Below, in pieces: positions 8,620 to 17,776 of a stretch of DNA of 64,000 bases (position 1 is the first letter of the stretch; every line of letters starts with the position of its first letter). Source of the DNA: Salinigranum rubrum (GTDB lineage Archaea; Halobacteriota; Halobacteria; Halobacteriales; Haloferacaceae); contig NZ_CP026309.1 of NCBI RefSeq assembly GCF_002906575.1, positions 2,604,001 to 2,668,000 of the forward strand. The letters are read 5' to 3'. The notes under the pieces are model-generated. The model ran no database searches. It was not told where the DNA came from and was given only the letters and a program-made list of their open reading frames with translations. Made by a program: the position numbers and the translations under genes.

Positions 8620-9942
8620 TCAGGTCACCCCCGTCTCTCCCGCTCGCTCTCGGAAGTCGTGTTCGTAGCCGATGGGACCGTGCGGGCCGTGTCTTCGGAT
8701 CTGGCGCGCCACCTCCGAGAGGTCCTCGGGCCCCGCGAGCGCGAAGAGGCCGTCGACGTACGGGAGCGACGCGGCCATCCCCCGGCAGGTCGGTTCGTAC
8801 TTCGCCGAGGCGGCGAGCGGGTTCAGCCAGAGGACGGCCCGCGACCGTCCCGAGAGCCACGTCATCCCGCGTTCGAGGTCCGAAACGTCGCCGACGTCCA
8901 GTCCGTCGCTCACGACGAGCGTGACCGTCCGGCGGTCGACGGCGTCCGGCCAGCGGGTGCGAAGTTCCGAGATGGCGTGACCGATCTTCGTCCCGCCGCC
9001 CCACGCCACCTGGGCACGTTCGAGCGCGAGCACGGGGTTCCCGCGCGACGCCGTGAACACGTCGGTCACCTCGCGGATGTCCGTGTCGAAGAAGAAGACG
9101 CGGACGCCGCGGCCGTCCTCGACGAGCGTGTCGAGAAACTGCAGCAGGAAGCCGCGGTCGACCGTGTCGAGGACGGACTGGCTCACGTCGACGAGGACGG
9201 ACGTGCGGAACGCGGTGGGTTTTCGCTCACGGGTCGGCAGCGAGACGACTGCGCCGCCGGTGCTGACGCTCGACCGGAGGGCGCGCCGCGCGTCGACCTG
9301 CCGGCCACCGCCCGCGGTCCACCGACGGCCCGAGAGCGTCGAGAGCGCCCGCTCGAACTGGCGGACCGCGTCCCGGTCGATGGCGCGGCTCCGACCCTCC
9401 TCGTCGACCTCGCTCCCCGCGCCGCCGGCGCTGTACGTCGAGGCGCGACTCCGCTCGCCCGCGGCCTCGTCGAGGTCACCCGCGTCCGTGTCGTGGTCGA
9501 CGAGTCGCCGCTCTCGAACCGCGTCGTCTGAGTCGTCGCCGCCGTGCCCGTCCCCGGCCGGGTCGCCGCCGCTCGCGGCGACCGACTCCTCGGCCGCGTC
9601 GTCGTCGGCTCCGAAGAACGCGCCGCTGCCCGATCGGTCGCCGACGTCGTCGCTCGTGGCAGTGGCTTCTAATCCGGTGCGGAGGCGGTACCAGAACTCG
9701 GGGAAGTGCGCCTCGAACGTCTCCGTGTCGCGGGCGTCGGTGACGAGTGTGGCGTGCGTCGCCGCGTAGACGCTCTCGCGGTCGCGCAGCCCCACGGTAC
9801 ACAGCGCCTCCGTCGCCGAGAGCGCGGCGTTCGCCGGCACCGACAGGCCGTTCCGACGGAGGGTCCGGGCGAACGACACCACCTCCCCGAGGACGTGATC
9901 GCGGGCGGCGACGAAGTCGGGTGTCTCGTCGAAGGAGTCCAT
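8620..9942 (-). CDS. coxE: CoxE-like VWA-domain maturation protein
   Basis: A 440-aa protein with a helical N-terminal region, an acidic low-complexity middle (about 110-190, rich in Asp, Gly, Ala) and a C-terminal von Willebrand A domain. The MIDAS motif is DVSQS from Asp252, and VVSDGLDVGD supplies later MIDAS acids. CoxE with the AAA+ ATPase CoxD is required in bacteria to build the Mo-S-Cu site of CO dehydrogenase. It sits directly downstream of the AAA+ gene (12-base gap) in the same operon. The long acidic insert is a haloarchaeal feature. No truncation is seen. Confidence 0.85.
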   Translation of the reverse strand: MDSFDETPDFVAARDHVLGEVVSFARTLRRNGLSVPANAALSATEALCTVGLRDRESVYAATHATLVTDARDTETFEAHFPEFWYRLRTGLEATATSDDVGDRSGSGAFFGADDDAAEESVAASGGDPAGDGHGGDDSDDAVRERRLVDHDTDAGDLDEAAGERSRASTYSAGGAGSEVDEEGRSRAIDRDAVRQFERALSTLSGRRWTAGGGRQVDARRALRSSVSTGGAVVSLPTRERKPTAFRTSVLVDVSQSVLDTVDRGFLLQFLDTLVEDGRGVRVFFFDTDIREVTDVFTASRGNPVLALERAQVAWGGGTKIGHAISELRTRWPDAVDRRTVTLVVSDGLDVGDVSDLERGMTWLSGRSRAVLWLNPLAASAKYEPTCRGMAASLPYVDGLFALAGPEDLSEVARQIRRHGPHGPIGYEHDFRERAGETGVT

Positions 9943-9954
9943 ACGCGCTCAGGT

Positions 9955-10932
9955 TCAGGAGTCGCCCGTGCCGTCGCTCGTCGCCTGTTCGACCTGGCCA
10001 TCCGCGCTTCGCTCGCTTTGCTCGCCGTGTTCGCTCGCCTCGCGCGCCTCACGCGCCGCCCGTTCGAGGCGTTCCAGCAGCGTCGAGTCCACCCGCTGGA
10101 CGTCTTCGACCTCCTTCAACAGGGTGCCGATGGTGCGCTCTATCTCCTCGGCGTCGATGTCGGAGTCGTCGTCGGGCGGGCGGAGTTCGGCCACGGCCCG
10201 CGCCCAGTCGAGCGTCTCGGCGACGCCCGGTCGCTTGAGGAACGCGTTCTCGCGGAGTTCCGCGACGATGGCACACACCTCGGCGGCGACCGTCGCGTCG
10301 AGTTGGGGCACCTTCCGCCGGACGATTTCCCGCTCCGTCTCGTAGGAGGGCGCCTCGACGTGCAGGTACAGACACCGCCGCTTGAGCGCGTCCGACAGCC
10401 CTCTCGTCCGGTTCGAGGTGATGATGACGATGGGGGGCGTCTCCGCCGCGACGGTCCCGAACTCCGGGATGGTGACCTGAAAGTCCGAGAGCACTTCGAG
10501 GAGGAACGCCTCGAACTCCTCGTCGGCGCGGTCGACCTCGTCGATGAGCAGGACGGGCGGGGTGTCGCCCTCGTGGGTGAGCGCGCGCAGGAGCGGTCGC
10601 TCGAAGAGGTACTCCTCGGAGAAGACGCCGTCCTCGACGGTGTCGCCCGACTGCACGGCGAGAAGCTGTTTGGTGTAGTTCCACTCGTAGAGGGTGTTCT
10701 CCGCGGCGAGCCCCTCGTAACACTGCAGCCGAATGAGTTCCGTCTCGAAGCTCTCGGCCAGCACCTTCCCGAGTTCGGTCTTTCCCGACCCGGGTTCGCC
10801 CTCGATGAGCAGCGGCTTACCCAACCGAAGCGCGAGGTACACCGTGGTGACGAGCGTATCGTCGGCGACGTAGTCGGCTCCCTCGAACCGCTCGCGGAGT
10901 TCCTCCTCGGAGACGGAGTCGACCACGGTCAC
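9955..10932 (-). CDS. coxD: MoxR/CoxD-type AAA+ ATPase
   Basis: A 325-aa AAA+ protein with Walker A GEPGSGKTE (residues 45-53), Walker B LLIDEVDRAD (128-137), sensor 1 IITSNRTRGLSDALKRRCLY and an arginine-finger region. The C-terminus is a charged tail rich in Glu, Ser and Gln. MoxR ATPases paired with VWA proteins act as metal-centre chaperones; CoxD is needed for sulfuration of the CO dehydrogenase molybdenum centre. The start overlaps the stop of the XdhC-YHS gene by four bases, so translation is probably coupled. Confidence 0.9.
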   Translation of the reverse strand: MTVVDSVSEEELRERFEGADYVADDTLVTTVYLALRLGKPLLIEGEPGSGKTELGKVLAESFETELIRLQCYEGLAAENTLYEWNYTKQLLAVQSGDTVEDGVFSEEYLFERPLLRALTHEGDTPPVLLIDEVDRADEEFEAFLLEVLSDFQVTIPEFGTVAAETPPIVIITSNRTRGLSDALKRRCLYLHVEAPSYETEREIVRRKVPQLDATVAAEVCAIVAELRENAFLKRPGVAETLDWARAVAELRPPDDDSDIDAEEIERTIGTLLKEVEDVQRVDSTLLERLERAAREAREASEHGEQSERSADGQVEQATSDGTGDS

Positions 10933-12035
10933 GACTCGACACGCTCCAGGAACCGCGGGGGGTCGTCGACGAACGTCTCCTGACAGCCGACGCCGCAGAA
11001 GTGGTAGGTCGTCCCCTCGTGGGTAGCGGTCACCGCCGCCTCGCCGACGACGACGTCCATCCCGCAGACCGGGTCGGTGACGACCTCCGGTTCCGATTCT
11101 TCCGTCTCCATCTCGCTCCCGCCCTCGTCCTCGACCGGCTTGTCAGTGTCGGACACGGACTCGGCGAACACACCCCCCGTCTCGTGGGTACGCCGCACCG
11201 CGACGAGTTCCGCGAGCACGCTCACGCCGACCTCTTCGGGGCTCTTCGCTCCGATGTCGAGGCCGGCGGGCGAGGTGACCGCCTCCCGAACGTCGTCGGG
11301 CGAGCGGCCGGTTCGGTCGGCGACGCGCTCGCAGAGTTCGTCCGCGCGGCGTCGGCTGGAGACGAGGCCGATGTACGGGACCCCCGCGTCGAGCGCCGCG
11401 GCGACGGTGACGTCGTCGGTCGCGCCCATCGACGCGGCGACGACCCACGTGGCACCCCGGAGTTCAGCCGCGAGCGCGTCGACGTCGTCGGTCGCGGTCT
11501 TCACCTCGTCGGCTCCCTGCACCTCGCTCCCCCGCGGAACGACGGCGGTCACCTCGAACGAGAGTTCGCTCGCGAGGCGGACCACGGCGCGCCCGATGGG
11601 CGAGTCGCCGACGACGACGAGGCGCGCCGCCGTCGTCACCGGTTCGATGAACAGTTCCAGGGTGCCCTGGCTGTGACACGTCATCGGAAACGCCTCCAGG
11701 CCGGGGCGAGCCACCGAATCGGGGTCGGGCGCGATGCCGACGAGTTTCGGCGTCCCGTCTCGGAGCGCCGCCTGCGCCTCGCGGATGGCGACCGACTGAG
11801 CGCAGGCGACACCGCCGATCCAGCCGAGTAACTCGCCGTCGGGCGTGATGATGGCTCGGTCGCCCACGTGCGCCGACACGGGCGCCTCCCGGCGGACGAC
11901 GGTCACCCGTGCGAACGGGCGACCCTCTTTCGTGAACTCTCGGGCGACTCGGTCGACGGTCTCCGGGGAGGCGGCGGCGTCTCGCGAACGTTCTCCCTCG
12001 TTCGTCTGGGTCTCGGCGTCGGTATCGTCTGTCAT
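10929..12035 (-). CDS. XdhC/CoxI-family protein fused to a C-terminal YHS metal-binding domain
   Basis: A 368-aa protein in three parts. It has an XdhC N-terminal domain (REAPVSAHVGDRAIITPDGE, GWIGGVACAQSVAIREAQ), an XdhC Rossmann domain (RLVVVGDSPIGRAVVRLASE, TSPAGLDIGAKSPEEVGVSV), and after an acidic linker a YHS domain of about 45 aa (DPVCGMDVVVGEA, YHFCGVGCQETF) with four Cys in CxxM/CxxxC-like arrangement. ATG 12035 is chosen because upstream residues are Arg-rich and unlike the family. It lies between coxL and coxD. XdhC relatives handle the Mo cofactor; YHS domains bind metal, so a role in copper or Mo insertion is plausible but not shown. Confidence 0.85.
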   Translation of the reverse strand: MTDDTDAETQTNEGERSRDAAASPETVDRVAREFTKEGRPFARVTVVRREAPVSAHVGDRAIITPDGELLGWIGGVACAQSVAIREAQAALRDGTPKLVGIAPDPDSVARPGLEAFPMTCHSQGTLELFIEPVTTAARLVVVGDSPIGRAVVRLASELSFEVTAVVPRGSEVQGADEVKTATDDVDALAAELRGATWVVAASMGATDDVTVAAALDAGVPYIGLVSSRRRADELCERVADRTGRSPDDVREAVTSPAGLDIGAKSPEEVGVSVLAELVAVRRTHETGGVFAESVSDTDKPVEDEGGSEMETEESEPEVVTDPVCGMDVVVGEAAVTATHEGTTYHFCGVGCQETFVDDPPRFLERVES

Positions 12036-12269
12036 CTGAGCGGTGGTGTCTGGGAGTCGTGTCGTGAACCGGTGAGCCGGTAACGCGGTGAAACGAGCGG
12101 CGAGCGGTCGCGTCCCCCGCCGACGGCGCGTCAGCACCGTCAGCGCGGGTACGATGCGGTTCGCGGGCCGCGTGCGTGGTGTCGTGGTCGGTGTGATCGT
12201 GTGTGGCGAACGGCAGGTGTCGACGGGACGGGGGTCGAAACCCCCGGCGTGGTCCCGTCGGCGACGGGT

Positions 12270-14753
12270 TCAGTCGTCGGCGGGCGTCTCGCCGGCGTCG
12301 AACTCGAAGCGTTCGGCCGGGTCGAGCGTCAGCCCTGCCTCGTTCAGGACGGACCAGACGCGGTCCGGGGTCATGGGCATGTCGATGTGGCGCACGCCGG
12401 CGTGGGCCATCGCGTCGACGACGGCGTTGACGATGGCCGGCGGCGACCCCACCGTGGGGGACTCGCCGACGCCCTTCGCGCCGATGGGGTGGTGCGGCGA
12501 CGGCGTCACCGTGTAGTCGGTGTCCATGTGGGGAATCTCCATCGCCGTCGGCAGGAGGTAGTTCATGAAGTCTCCTGCCGTCACGTTGCCGTTGTCGTCG
12601 AACGTGACCTCTTCGAGCATCGCGGTGGCGATGCCCTGCGCGAGGCCGCCGTGGACCTGTCCCTCGATGACCATCGGGTTGATCCGGTTCCCGCAGTCGT
12701 CGAGCGCGTAGAACTTCCGGATGTCCACCTCGCCCGTCTCGCGGTCGACCTCGACGACGCAGACGTACGCCCCGAACGGGAACGTCATGTTCGGCGGGTC
12801 GTAGTAGTCCACTGCCTCTAATCCGGGCTCCTCGTTCGCCGGCGAGTTGGTGTAGGAGGCAAACGCGACCTCCTTCATCGTCACCCCGCGGTCGGGTGCG
12901 CCCTTGACCTGGAACGCGCCCGAGGAGCGGTCCCAGACGATGTCCTCTTCTGCGACCTCAAGTTCGTTGGCGGCGATGCTCTTGGCCTTCTCGCGGACCT
13001 TCCGGGCGGCGACCGCAGTCGCGGCACCGCCGACCGGCGTCGACCGGGAGGCGTACGTTCCTAACCCGTAGGGGTCGGTGTCGGTGTCGCCGTGTTCGAC
13101 CGTGATGTCCTCGACGTCGAGGCCCAGTTCTTCGGCGACGATCTGGGCGAACGTCGTCTCGTGGCCCTGACCCTGCGTCTGGACGCCGATTCGGACGGTG
13201 GCGTTCCCCGTCGGGTGGACGCGAATCTCGGCGGAGTCGAACATCTCGACGCCGGCGATGTCGCACTGCTTGCCGGGGCCCGCGCCGACGATTTCGGTGA
13301 ACGTCGAGAAGCCGATTCCCAGCAGTTTGTCGTCATCGGCGTCGAGACGGCGCTGTTGCTCCTCGCGGAGGCCGTCGTAGTCGACGGCGTCGAGCGCCTT
13401 GTCGAGCGCGCGCTCGTAGTCGCCGGAGTCGTAGGTCCATCCCGTCGCCGACTCGTACGGGAACGCCTCCTTCGGGATGAAGTTCTTCCGCCGAATCTCG
13501 GCGGGGTCCATGTCCAGTTCCTGCGACAGGACTTTGACCATGCGCTCGATGAGGTAGACCGCTTCTGTCACCCTGAACGAACACCGGTAGGCGATGCCGC
13601 CCGGGGCGGTGTTGGTGTAGGCCGCGTCGAGCTTACAGTACGCCGCCGGGACGTCGTACGACCCGGTGAATATCTTGAAGAAGCCCGCCGGGAACTTCGA
13701 CGGCTGGGCCGCGGCGTTGTACGCGCCGTGGTCGGCGAGCACGTCCACGTCGATGCCCTGGATGATTCCGTCCTTCGTGGCGGCGACCCGGCCGGTCATC
13801 TCGTAGTCGCGGGCGAAGTGCGTCGTCTGAATGTTCTCCGAGCGCTCCTCGACCCACTTCACGGGCTGGCCGATGACGTACGACGCCGCGGCGGCGATGA
13901 CGTACCCCGGATAGATGGGCACCTTGTTCCCGAAGCCGCCGCCGACGTCGGGGCTGACGATGCGCACCTTGTGTTCGGGGATGCCCGACACCATCGAGAA
14001 CAGGGTTCGGTGCGCGTGGGGCGCCTGCGAGGTGAGGTGGACCGTCATCTTCTCGTTGGCGGTGTCCCAGTCGGCCACACACCCACAGGTCTCGATGGGC
14101 GCGGGGTGGATGCGCTGGTAGTACATGTCCTGTTCGACGGTGACGTCGGCGTCCTCGAACGCCTTCTCGGTCGCCTCCTTGTCGCCGGTCTCCCAGGTGA
14201 AGATGTGGTTCGAGTCGTTGTCCTCGATGTCGTCTCGGACCAGCGGCGCGTCGGGTTCGAGCGCCTTCCGCGCGTCGACCACCGCATCCAGCGTCTCGTA
14301 CTTGACCTCGACCTTGTCGGCGCCGTCCTTCGCGATGTAGCGGTCGGTGGCGATGACGGCGGCGACCTCCTGGGACTGGAACTTCACCTTGTCCTGGACC
14401 AGGACGTCCTGGGTGTCGTCCATCAGCGTCGGCATCGTCGCCAGGTCGTACTCGGCGAGGTCCTCCGCGGTGAGGACGGCGACGACGCCGTCGACGTTGA
14501 GCGCCCGCTCCTTGTTGATGGACTTCACGTACGCGTGGGCGTGAGGACTCCGGACGACGTGGCAGTGGAGCATCCCGTCCTTCTTGATGTCGTCGACGTA
14601 GTTGCCGCGACCCGTGATGAAGCGGCGGTCCTCCTTGCGCTTGACCTCTTGGCCCATCCCGCCGCGACCGTGTCCGTGGTGGGCCTCGGGGTCGGGACCA
14701 CCGTCCTCGTCGTGTCGGTACTTCGCGTCGGGTTTCTCGGTCTCGCTGCTCAT
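12270..14753 (-). CDS. coxL: Aerobic carbon-monoxide dehydrogenase, large (molybdenum) subunit, form I
   Basis: An 827-aa catalytic subunit of the Mo-Cu CO dehydrogenase that oxidises CO to CO2 and feeds electrons to the respiratory chain. The form I signature AYRCSFR is at 388-394, with Cys391 the copper-ligand position. The catalytic Glu764 is in [10 protein letters not shown], and the cofactor-binding loop [14 protein letters not shown] is present. Length matches bacterial CoxL (about 810). The start overlaps coxS by four bases (ATGA). The N-terminal 35 residues are polar and His-rich. Form II homologs lack AYXCSFR, so this is a true CoxL candidate rather than a generic xanthine-oxidase-family protein. 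Confidence 0.95.
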   Translation of the reverse strand: MSSETEKPDAKYRHDEDGGPDPEAHHGHGRGGMGQEVKRKEDRRFITGRGNYVDDIKKDGMLHCHVVRSPHAHAYVKSINKERALNVDGVVAVLTAEDLAEYDLATMPTLMDDTQDVLVQDKVKFQSQEVAAVIATDRYIAKDGADKVEVKYETLDAVVDARKALEPDAPLVRDDIEDNDSNHIFTWETGDKEATEKAFEDADVTVEQDMYYQRIHPAPIETCGCVADWDTANEKMTVHLTSQAPHAHRTLFSMVSGIPEHKVRIVSPDVGGGFGNKVPIYPGYVIAAAASYVIGQPVKWVEERSENIQTTHFARDYEMTGRVAATKDGIIQGIDVDVLADHGAYNAAAQPSKFPAGFFKIFTGSYDVPAAYCKLDAAYTNTAPGGIAYRCSFRVTEAVYLIERMVKVLSQELDMDPAEIRRKNFIPKEAFPYESATGWTYDSGDYERALDKALDAVDYDGLREEQQRRLDADDDKLLGIGFSTFTEIVGAGPGKQCDIAGVEMFDSAEIRVHPTGNATVRIGVQTQGQGHETTFAQIVAEELGLDVEDITVEHGDTDTDPYGLGTYASRSTPVGGAATAVAARKVREKAKSIAANELEVAEEDIVWDRSSGAFQVKGAPDRGVTMKEVAFASYTNSPANEEPGLEAVDYYDPPNMTFPFGAYVCVVEVDRETGEVDIRKFYALDDCGNRINPMVIEGQVHGGLAQGIATAMLEEVTFDDNGNVTAGDFMNYLLPTAMEIPHMDTDYTVTPSPHHPIGAKGVGESPTVGSPPAIVNAVVDAMAHAGVRHIDMPMTPDRVWSVLNEAGLTLDPAERFEFDAGETPADD

Positions 14754-15364
14754 CGGTCTTCCTCCCCGAAGTCGACGTCACAGCCGCAGCCCGACCCACA
14801 TTCGAACCCGCCGTCGGCGGCGGCCTCCTGCTCTTGGGGGTTCTCGACCGGCGACTCGGGGGGTTCGCGGTCGTTGTACACGTCCGCGGCGTACTGGATG
14901 GACTTGACGATGTTCTGGTAGCCGGTGCAGCGACAGAGGTTGCCGCTGATGTTCTCTCTGATCTCCGCCTCGGTCGGGTCCGAGTTCTTGTCGAGGAGCG
15001 CCTTGCCCGCCATGATCATCCCGGGCGTGCAGTAGCCGCACTGCAGGCCGTGCATGTGGCGGAAGCCCTCCTGGATGGGGTGGAGGTCGTCCGAGCGGCC
15101 CATACCCGCCTCGGGGAGGTCCGCCATCCCCTCGACGGTGGTCACGTCGCTCTCGTCGGCCTGAACGGCGAACATGAGACACGACTTGACCGCCTCGCCG
15201 TCCTTGTAGACGGTGCAGGCGCCGCAGTTGCCCGTGTCACAGCCGATGTGCGTGCCGGTGAGGTCGAGGTCCTCGCGGATGGCGTGGACCAGCAGTCGAC
15301 GGGGTTCGACGCTCAGTTCCCGCTCGGTGCCGTTGACGGTGATGGTGATGTCTTTCTGGCTCAT
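14750..15364 (-). CDS. coxS: Carbon-monoxide dehydrogenase small (2Fe-2S) subunit with Cys-rich tail
   Basis: A 204-aa iron-sulfur subunit. The plant-type [2Fe-2S] ligands lie in [20 protein letters not shown] and the second cluster in [13 protein letters not shown] plus [15 protein letters not shown]. Bacterial CoxS ends about 160 aa. Here an extra 35-40 residues follow, ending [20 protein letters not shown] with four Cys in eight residues. The stop overlaps the coxL start and coxM ends one base before its ATG, so the order is M-S-L as in bacteria. The tail might bind a metal; that is inference. Confidence 0.95.
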   Translation of the reverse strand: MSQKDITITVNGTERELSVEPRRLLVHAIREDLDLTGTHIGCDTGNCGACTVYKDGEAVKSCLMFAVQADESDVTTVEGMADLPEAGMGRSDDLHPIQEGFRHMHGLQCGYCTPGMIMAGKALLDKNSDPTEAEIRENISGNLCRCTGYQNIVKSIQYAADVYNDREPPESPVENPQEQEAAADGGFECGSGCGCDVDFGEEDR

Positions 15365-16225
15365 TTATCTGGCACGCTCCACGGCCGAAGCGAGCGCTCG
15401 CTGGGTCAGGACGCGCGTCATGTTCTCCTTGTAGTCGGCGCTGCCGTGTTCGTCCGACTCCGGATGGGCGGTCTCGGCCGCGGCCTCGCCCGCCCGCTTG
15501 AACAACTCGCCCGAGGGCTCCTCGTCGACGAGTCTCTCCTCGGCCTCCGGGACGGCGATGTTCGTGATGTCGACGGCCGTGAGGGCGACGCCGGCGTCGA
15601 CGATGACGCCGTCTTCGAGCACGACGCGGGCGGCGACCCCGACCATCGCGTAGTCGCCGACCTTGCGCTTCAGCTTGTGGTAGGCGCTCCCCTCGCCTTC
15701 GGCGGGGACGGGGACGCGAAGCTCCGTGATGAGCTCCGTCTCGTCCAGCATGTTGTCGTACGGGAGGAGGAAGAACTCCTCGGCGGGGATGGTCCGCTCG
15801 CCGTCGGGGCCGTTGGCGACGACTTCGCCGTCGTGCGCCAGGAGGACGGTCCCCCAGTCGCCCTTCGGGTCGGACTGTGCGACGCTGCCGACGACCGTTC
15901 CCCTGTTTCGGATCTGCGGGTCCGCGACCAGCGGCGCGGCGTCGAAGAAGCTCCCGTACTTCTCGGCGATGAGGTCGGACTCCTCGACGTCGACGTGCCG
16001 GCAGAGCGCGCCGATGCGGAGGCTCCCCTCGGCTTCTTCGAGGAAGTCGAGTTCCTCGACGCGGTTCAGGTCGATGACGGTCTCGGGGCGCGCGAGCCGA
16101 AAGCGCATCATCGGGATGAGGCTCTGCCCCCCCGCGAGGATGGCCGGTTCGTCGAGGCTGTCGAGGAGGCTCACGGCCTCGTCGACCGTCGTCGGTTCGT
16201 GGTGTTCGAATTGGGCTGCTTTCAT
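15365..16225 (-). CDS. coxM: Carbon-monoxide dehydrogenase medium (FAD) subunit
   Basis: A 286-aa FAD-binding subunit that passes electrons from the iron-sulfur clusters to the quinone pool. FAD motifs AGGQSLIPMMRFRLARP (near residue 31) and RNRGTVVGSVAQSDPKGDW (near 107) are present, and the C-terminal CO_deh_flav_C region follows (KLKRKVGDYAMVGVAARV). Length matches the family. It lies immediately upstream of coxS and 12 bases downstream of coxG in the same transcript. Confidence 0.95.
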   Translation of the reverse strand: MKAAQFEHHEPTTVDEAVSLLDSLDEPAILAGGQSLIPMMRFRLARPETVIDLNRVEELDFLEEAEGSLRIGALCRHVDVEESDLIAEKYGSFFDAAPLVADPQIRNRGTVVGSVAQSDPKGDWGTVLLAHDGEVVANGPDGERTIPAEEFFLLPYDNMLDETELITELRVPVPAEGEGSAYHKLKRKVGDYAMVGVAARVVLEDGVIVDAGVALTAVDITNIAVPEAEERLVDEEPSGELFKRAGEAAAETAHPESDEHGSADYKENMTRVLTQRALASAVERAR

Positions 16226-16237
16226 GATACGGCTGGG

Positions 16238-16828
16238 TCAGAGGAGTCCACTGAGTCGGTCGCGAATGCCGCTCGACTTCTCGGACTCCTCGAACCCGGT
16301 CATCTGCTTCTGGATGTTCTTGAAGAAGTTCGAGACTATCTTGTCCGCCACGGGGTTCATCACGCGTCCGCCCAGCTGTGCGATGCGGCCGGAGACGTCC
16401 GCCTGTGTCCCCCACTTGACGGTCGACCCCGTCTCGGTCTCCTCGATGTCCATCCACGACTCCATCTCGAAGCTGCTGTTCGAGGCGTCGCCGCCCCCGG
16501 TCGCAACCATGTGCGGGAACTCCCGTTCCTTGATCGTGACGCGCGTCTCGAACCGCGGCTTGACGCTCCCGACGCCGACCTGCATCAGCGCGGCGTAGAC
16601 GCCGCCCTCGACGAACGCCCGCTCCGCGACCACTTCGGGGTCCGCGTCCGGCAGCGTCTCGATGTCCTCCTCGGGTTCGTATTCGTCGAAATTGAAGTCT
16701 TCTCCGTCGATCCTCGTGATGTAGCGACACCCCTTGAGGGCGTCGCGTACGGCGATTGGATCCGAGAGAACGATCCACGCGTCCTCTGGCGATACTCCGT
16801 CTAATTCGAATTCACCACTGAACTCCAT
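16238..16828 (-). CDS. coxG: CoxG-like SRPBCC protein
   Basis: A 196-aa protein starting MEFSGEFELDGVSPEDAWIV, the CoxG (SRPBCC/START-like fold) signature. WGTQADVSGRIAQLGGRVM and ADKIVSNFFKNIQKQM lie toward the C-terminus. CoxG is found with CO dehydrogenase genes; work on mycobacterial CoxG implicates it in delivering lipid quinone electron acceptors to the enzyme. The ATG at 16828 is set by the family start. It is probably the first gene of the leftward cox operon; an AbrB-type gene lies upstream on the same strand. Confidence 0.9.
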   Translation of the reverse strand: MEFSGEFELDGVSPEDAWIVLSDPIAVRDALKGCRYITRIDGEDFNFDEYEPEEDIETLPDADPEVVAERAFVEGGVYAALMQVGVGSVKPRFETRVTIKEREFPHMVATGGGDASNSSFEMESWMDIEETETGSTVKWGTQADVSGRIAQLGGRVMNPVADKIVSNFFKNIQKQMTGFEESEKSSGIRDRLSGLL

Positions 16829-17008
16829 TTTTGTACTAGCCCCTATGCGAGTGCTAAGACTCGTGCTTGTGACTCTCATCCACTCGCATAAACGTTACTG
16901 AAGGACCGGACGATTCGTATCAGCGGAAAACCAGATGAGGGAGAGCGCGGGCGGTGAACGCGGGGAACGCGGAAGGCCGGGCGGGTCGTCGCCGACTCCC
17001 GTCGGGGG

Positions 17009-17170
17009 TCAGTCGTCCGCCGACGGGACGACCTTGCGGACGATGACGTGGCCGTCCTCGACGTGCCACTCGACCCGGTCGCCCTCGCCGACGTCGAGGA
17101 AGTTCCGAACGGGCTTGGGGATGGTTGTGAGGTTCTTCTCCGATATCTTGGTGTCCGCGAGCATTCCCAT
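17009..17170 (-). CDS. AbrB/SpoVT-type small DNA-binding protein (53 aa)
   Basis: A 53-aa frame, starting MGMLADTKISEKNLTTIPKP and ending KVVPSADD. The pattern (ISEKNLTTIPKPVRNFLDVGEGDRVEWHVEDG split over two strands of a swapped-hairpin barrel) is typical of archaeal AbrB-domain transcription factors or antitoxins. No toxin gene is next to it. It lies 180 bases upstream of coxG on the same strand with its own GGTGA ribosome site, so control of the cox operon is possible but unproven. Confidence 0.75.
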   Translation of the reverse strand: MGMLADTKISEKNLTTIPKPVRNFLDVGEGDRVEWHVEDGHVIVRKVVPSADD

Positions 17171-17292
17171 AGGGTTCACCTAGGGCGTGCATAGATGCGG
17201 GGCGTAATCAACGTTGCCGTGGTCGGCGGTCGTCTCGGCCGTGAGCGCCGTCGCCACCTGGTATTATGCCCCACTACGCGTAGGGAGCGGCC

Positions 17293-17715
17293 ATGGACTG
17301 TGCGCCATTCTTCGAACTGGTCGACGAACTGGTCGACGACTCCCTCGTTCGCCCCCGACGGACACAGACGGGAGGGCAGTGCGTCGTCGACTTCTTCCAC
17401 CCGTCGACGGCGGCGCGACTCGGCGACGACAGCCTCGTGACCGCGTTCAACCGCAGCGGCATCGTGTGGGCACCGCCGGCGCGCAGACTCGGCGTCCAGC
17501 TTCGGATCCCGGAAGCGGACGAGGAGCGGGTCAGAGCGGCGCTCGAACGGGGACCGTTCCCGGTCGAGCGCACCGACCACCGGGGCGCGTCCGCGCCGGA
17601 CGGCGAGATGGTGATGCTCGTCCACTACGCCATCCGCGAGACCGACGTGGACGACGACGACCTGCGGGCGGCGCTGGCGGCGGTCGCCGCTGCGCTCGAC
17701 GTTCCTCACGAGTGA
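17293..17715 (+). CDS. Conserved haloarchaeal hypothetical protein
   Basis: A 140-aa acidic soluble protein starting MDCAPFFELVDELVDDSLVR and ending AALDVPHE, with no membrane segment or recognisable catalytic motif. ATG 17293 follows GGGAGCGG. It has the amino-acid composition of a real haloarchaeal protein and normal coding GC skew. It precedes moeA by 61 bases on the same strand, but moeA has its own TATA box. No function is assigned. Confidence 0.6.
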   Translation: MDCAPFFELVDELVDDSLVRPRRTQTGGQCVVDFFHPSTAARLGDDSLVTAFNRSGIVWAPPARRLGVQLRIPEADEERVRAALERGPFPVERTDHRGASAPDGEMVMLVHYAIRETDVDDDDLRAALAAVAAALDVPHE

Positions 17716-17745
17716 CTCGCCTGCTCTCGCAGGTGTGTGAGAGGA

Positions 17746-17751
17746 TTTAAC
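17746..17751 (+). promoter_or_regulatory. TATA box of moeA
   Basis: TTTAAC about 28-31 bases before the GTG start at 17777, leaderless spacing. Confidence 0.5.
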
Positions 17752-17776
17752 AACCACCCTCGCCAACCCGCGGAGC

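Noticed and set aside
7469-9004. A 511-codon minus-strand frame overlapping xdhC, the DUF364-like gene and coxE
   Set aside because: Alternate frame of recognised genes; Arg/Ser/Pro-rich product without pattern.
13092-14921. A 600-codon open frame antisense to coxL and coxS
   Set aside because: GC-rich haloarchaeal genes commonly leave long antisense frames open; the product is a string of Asp, Val, Arg and Gly with no family pattern, while the opposite strand is a fully recognised coxL.
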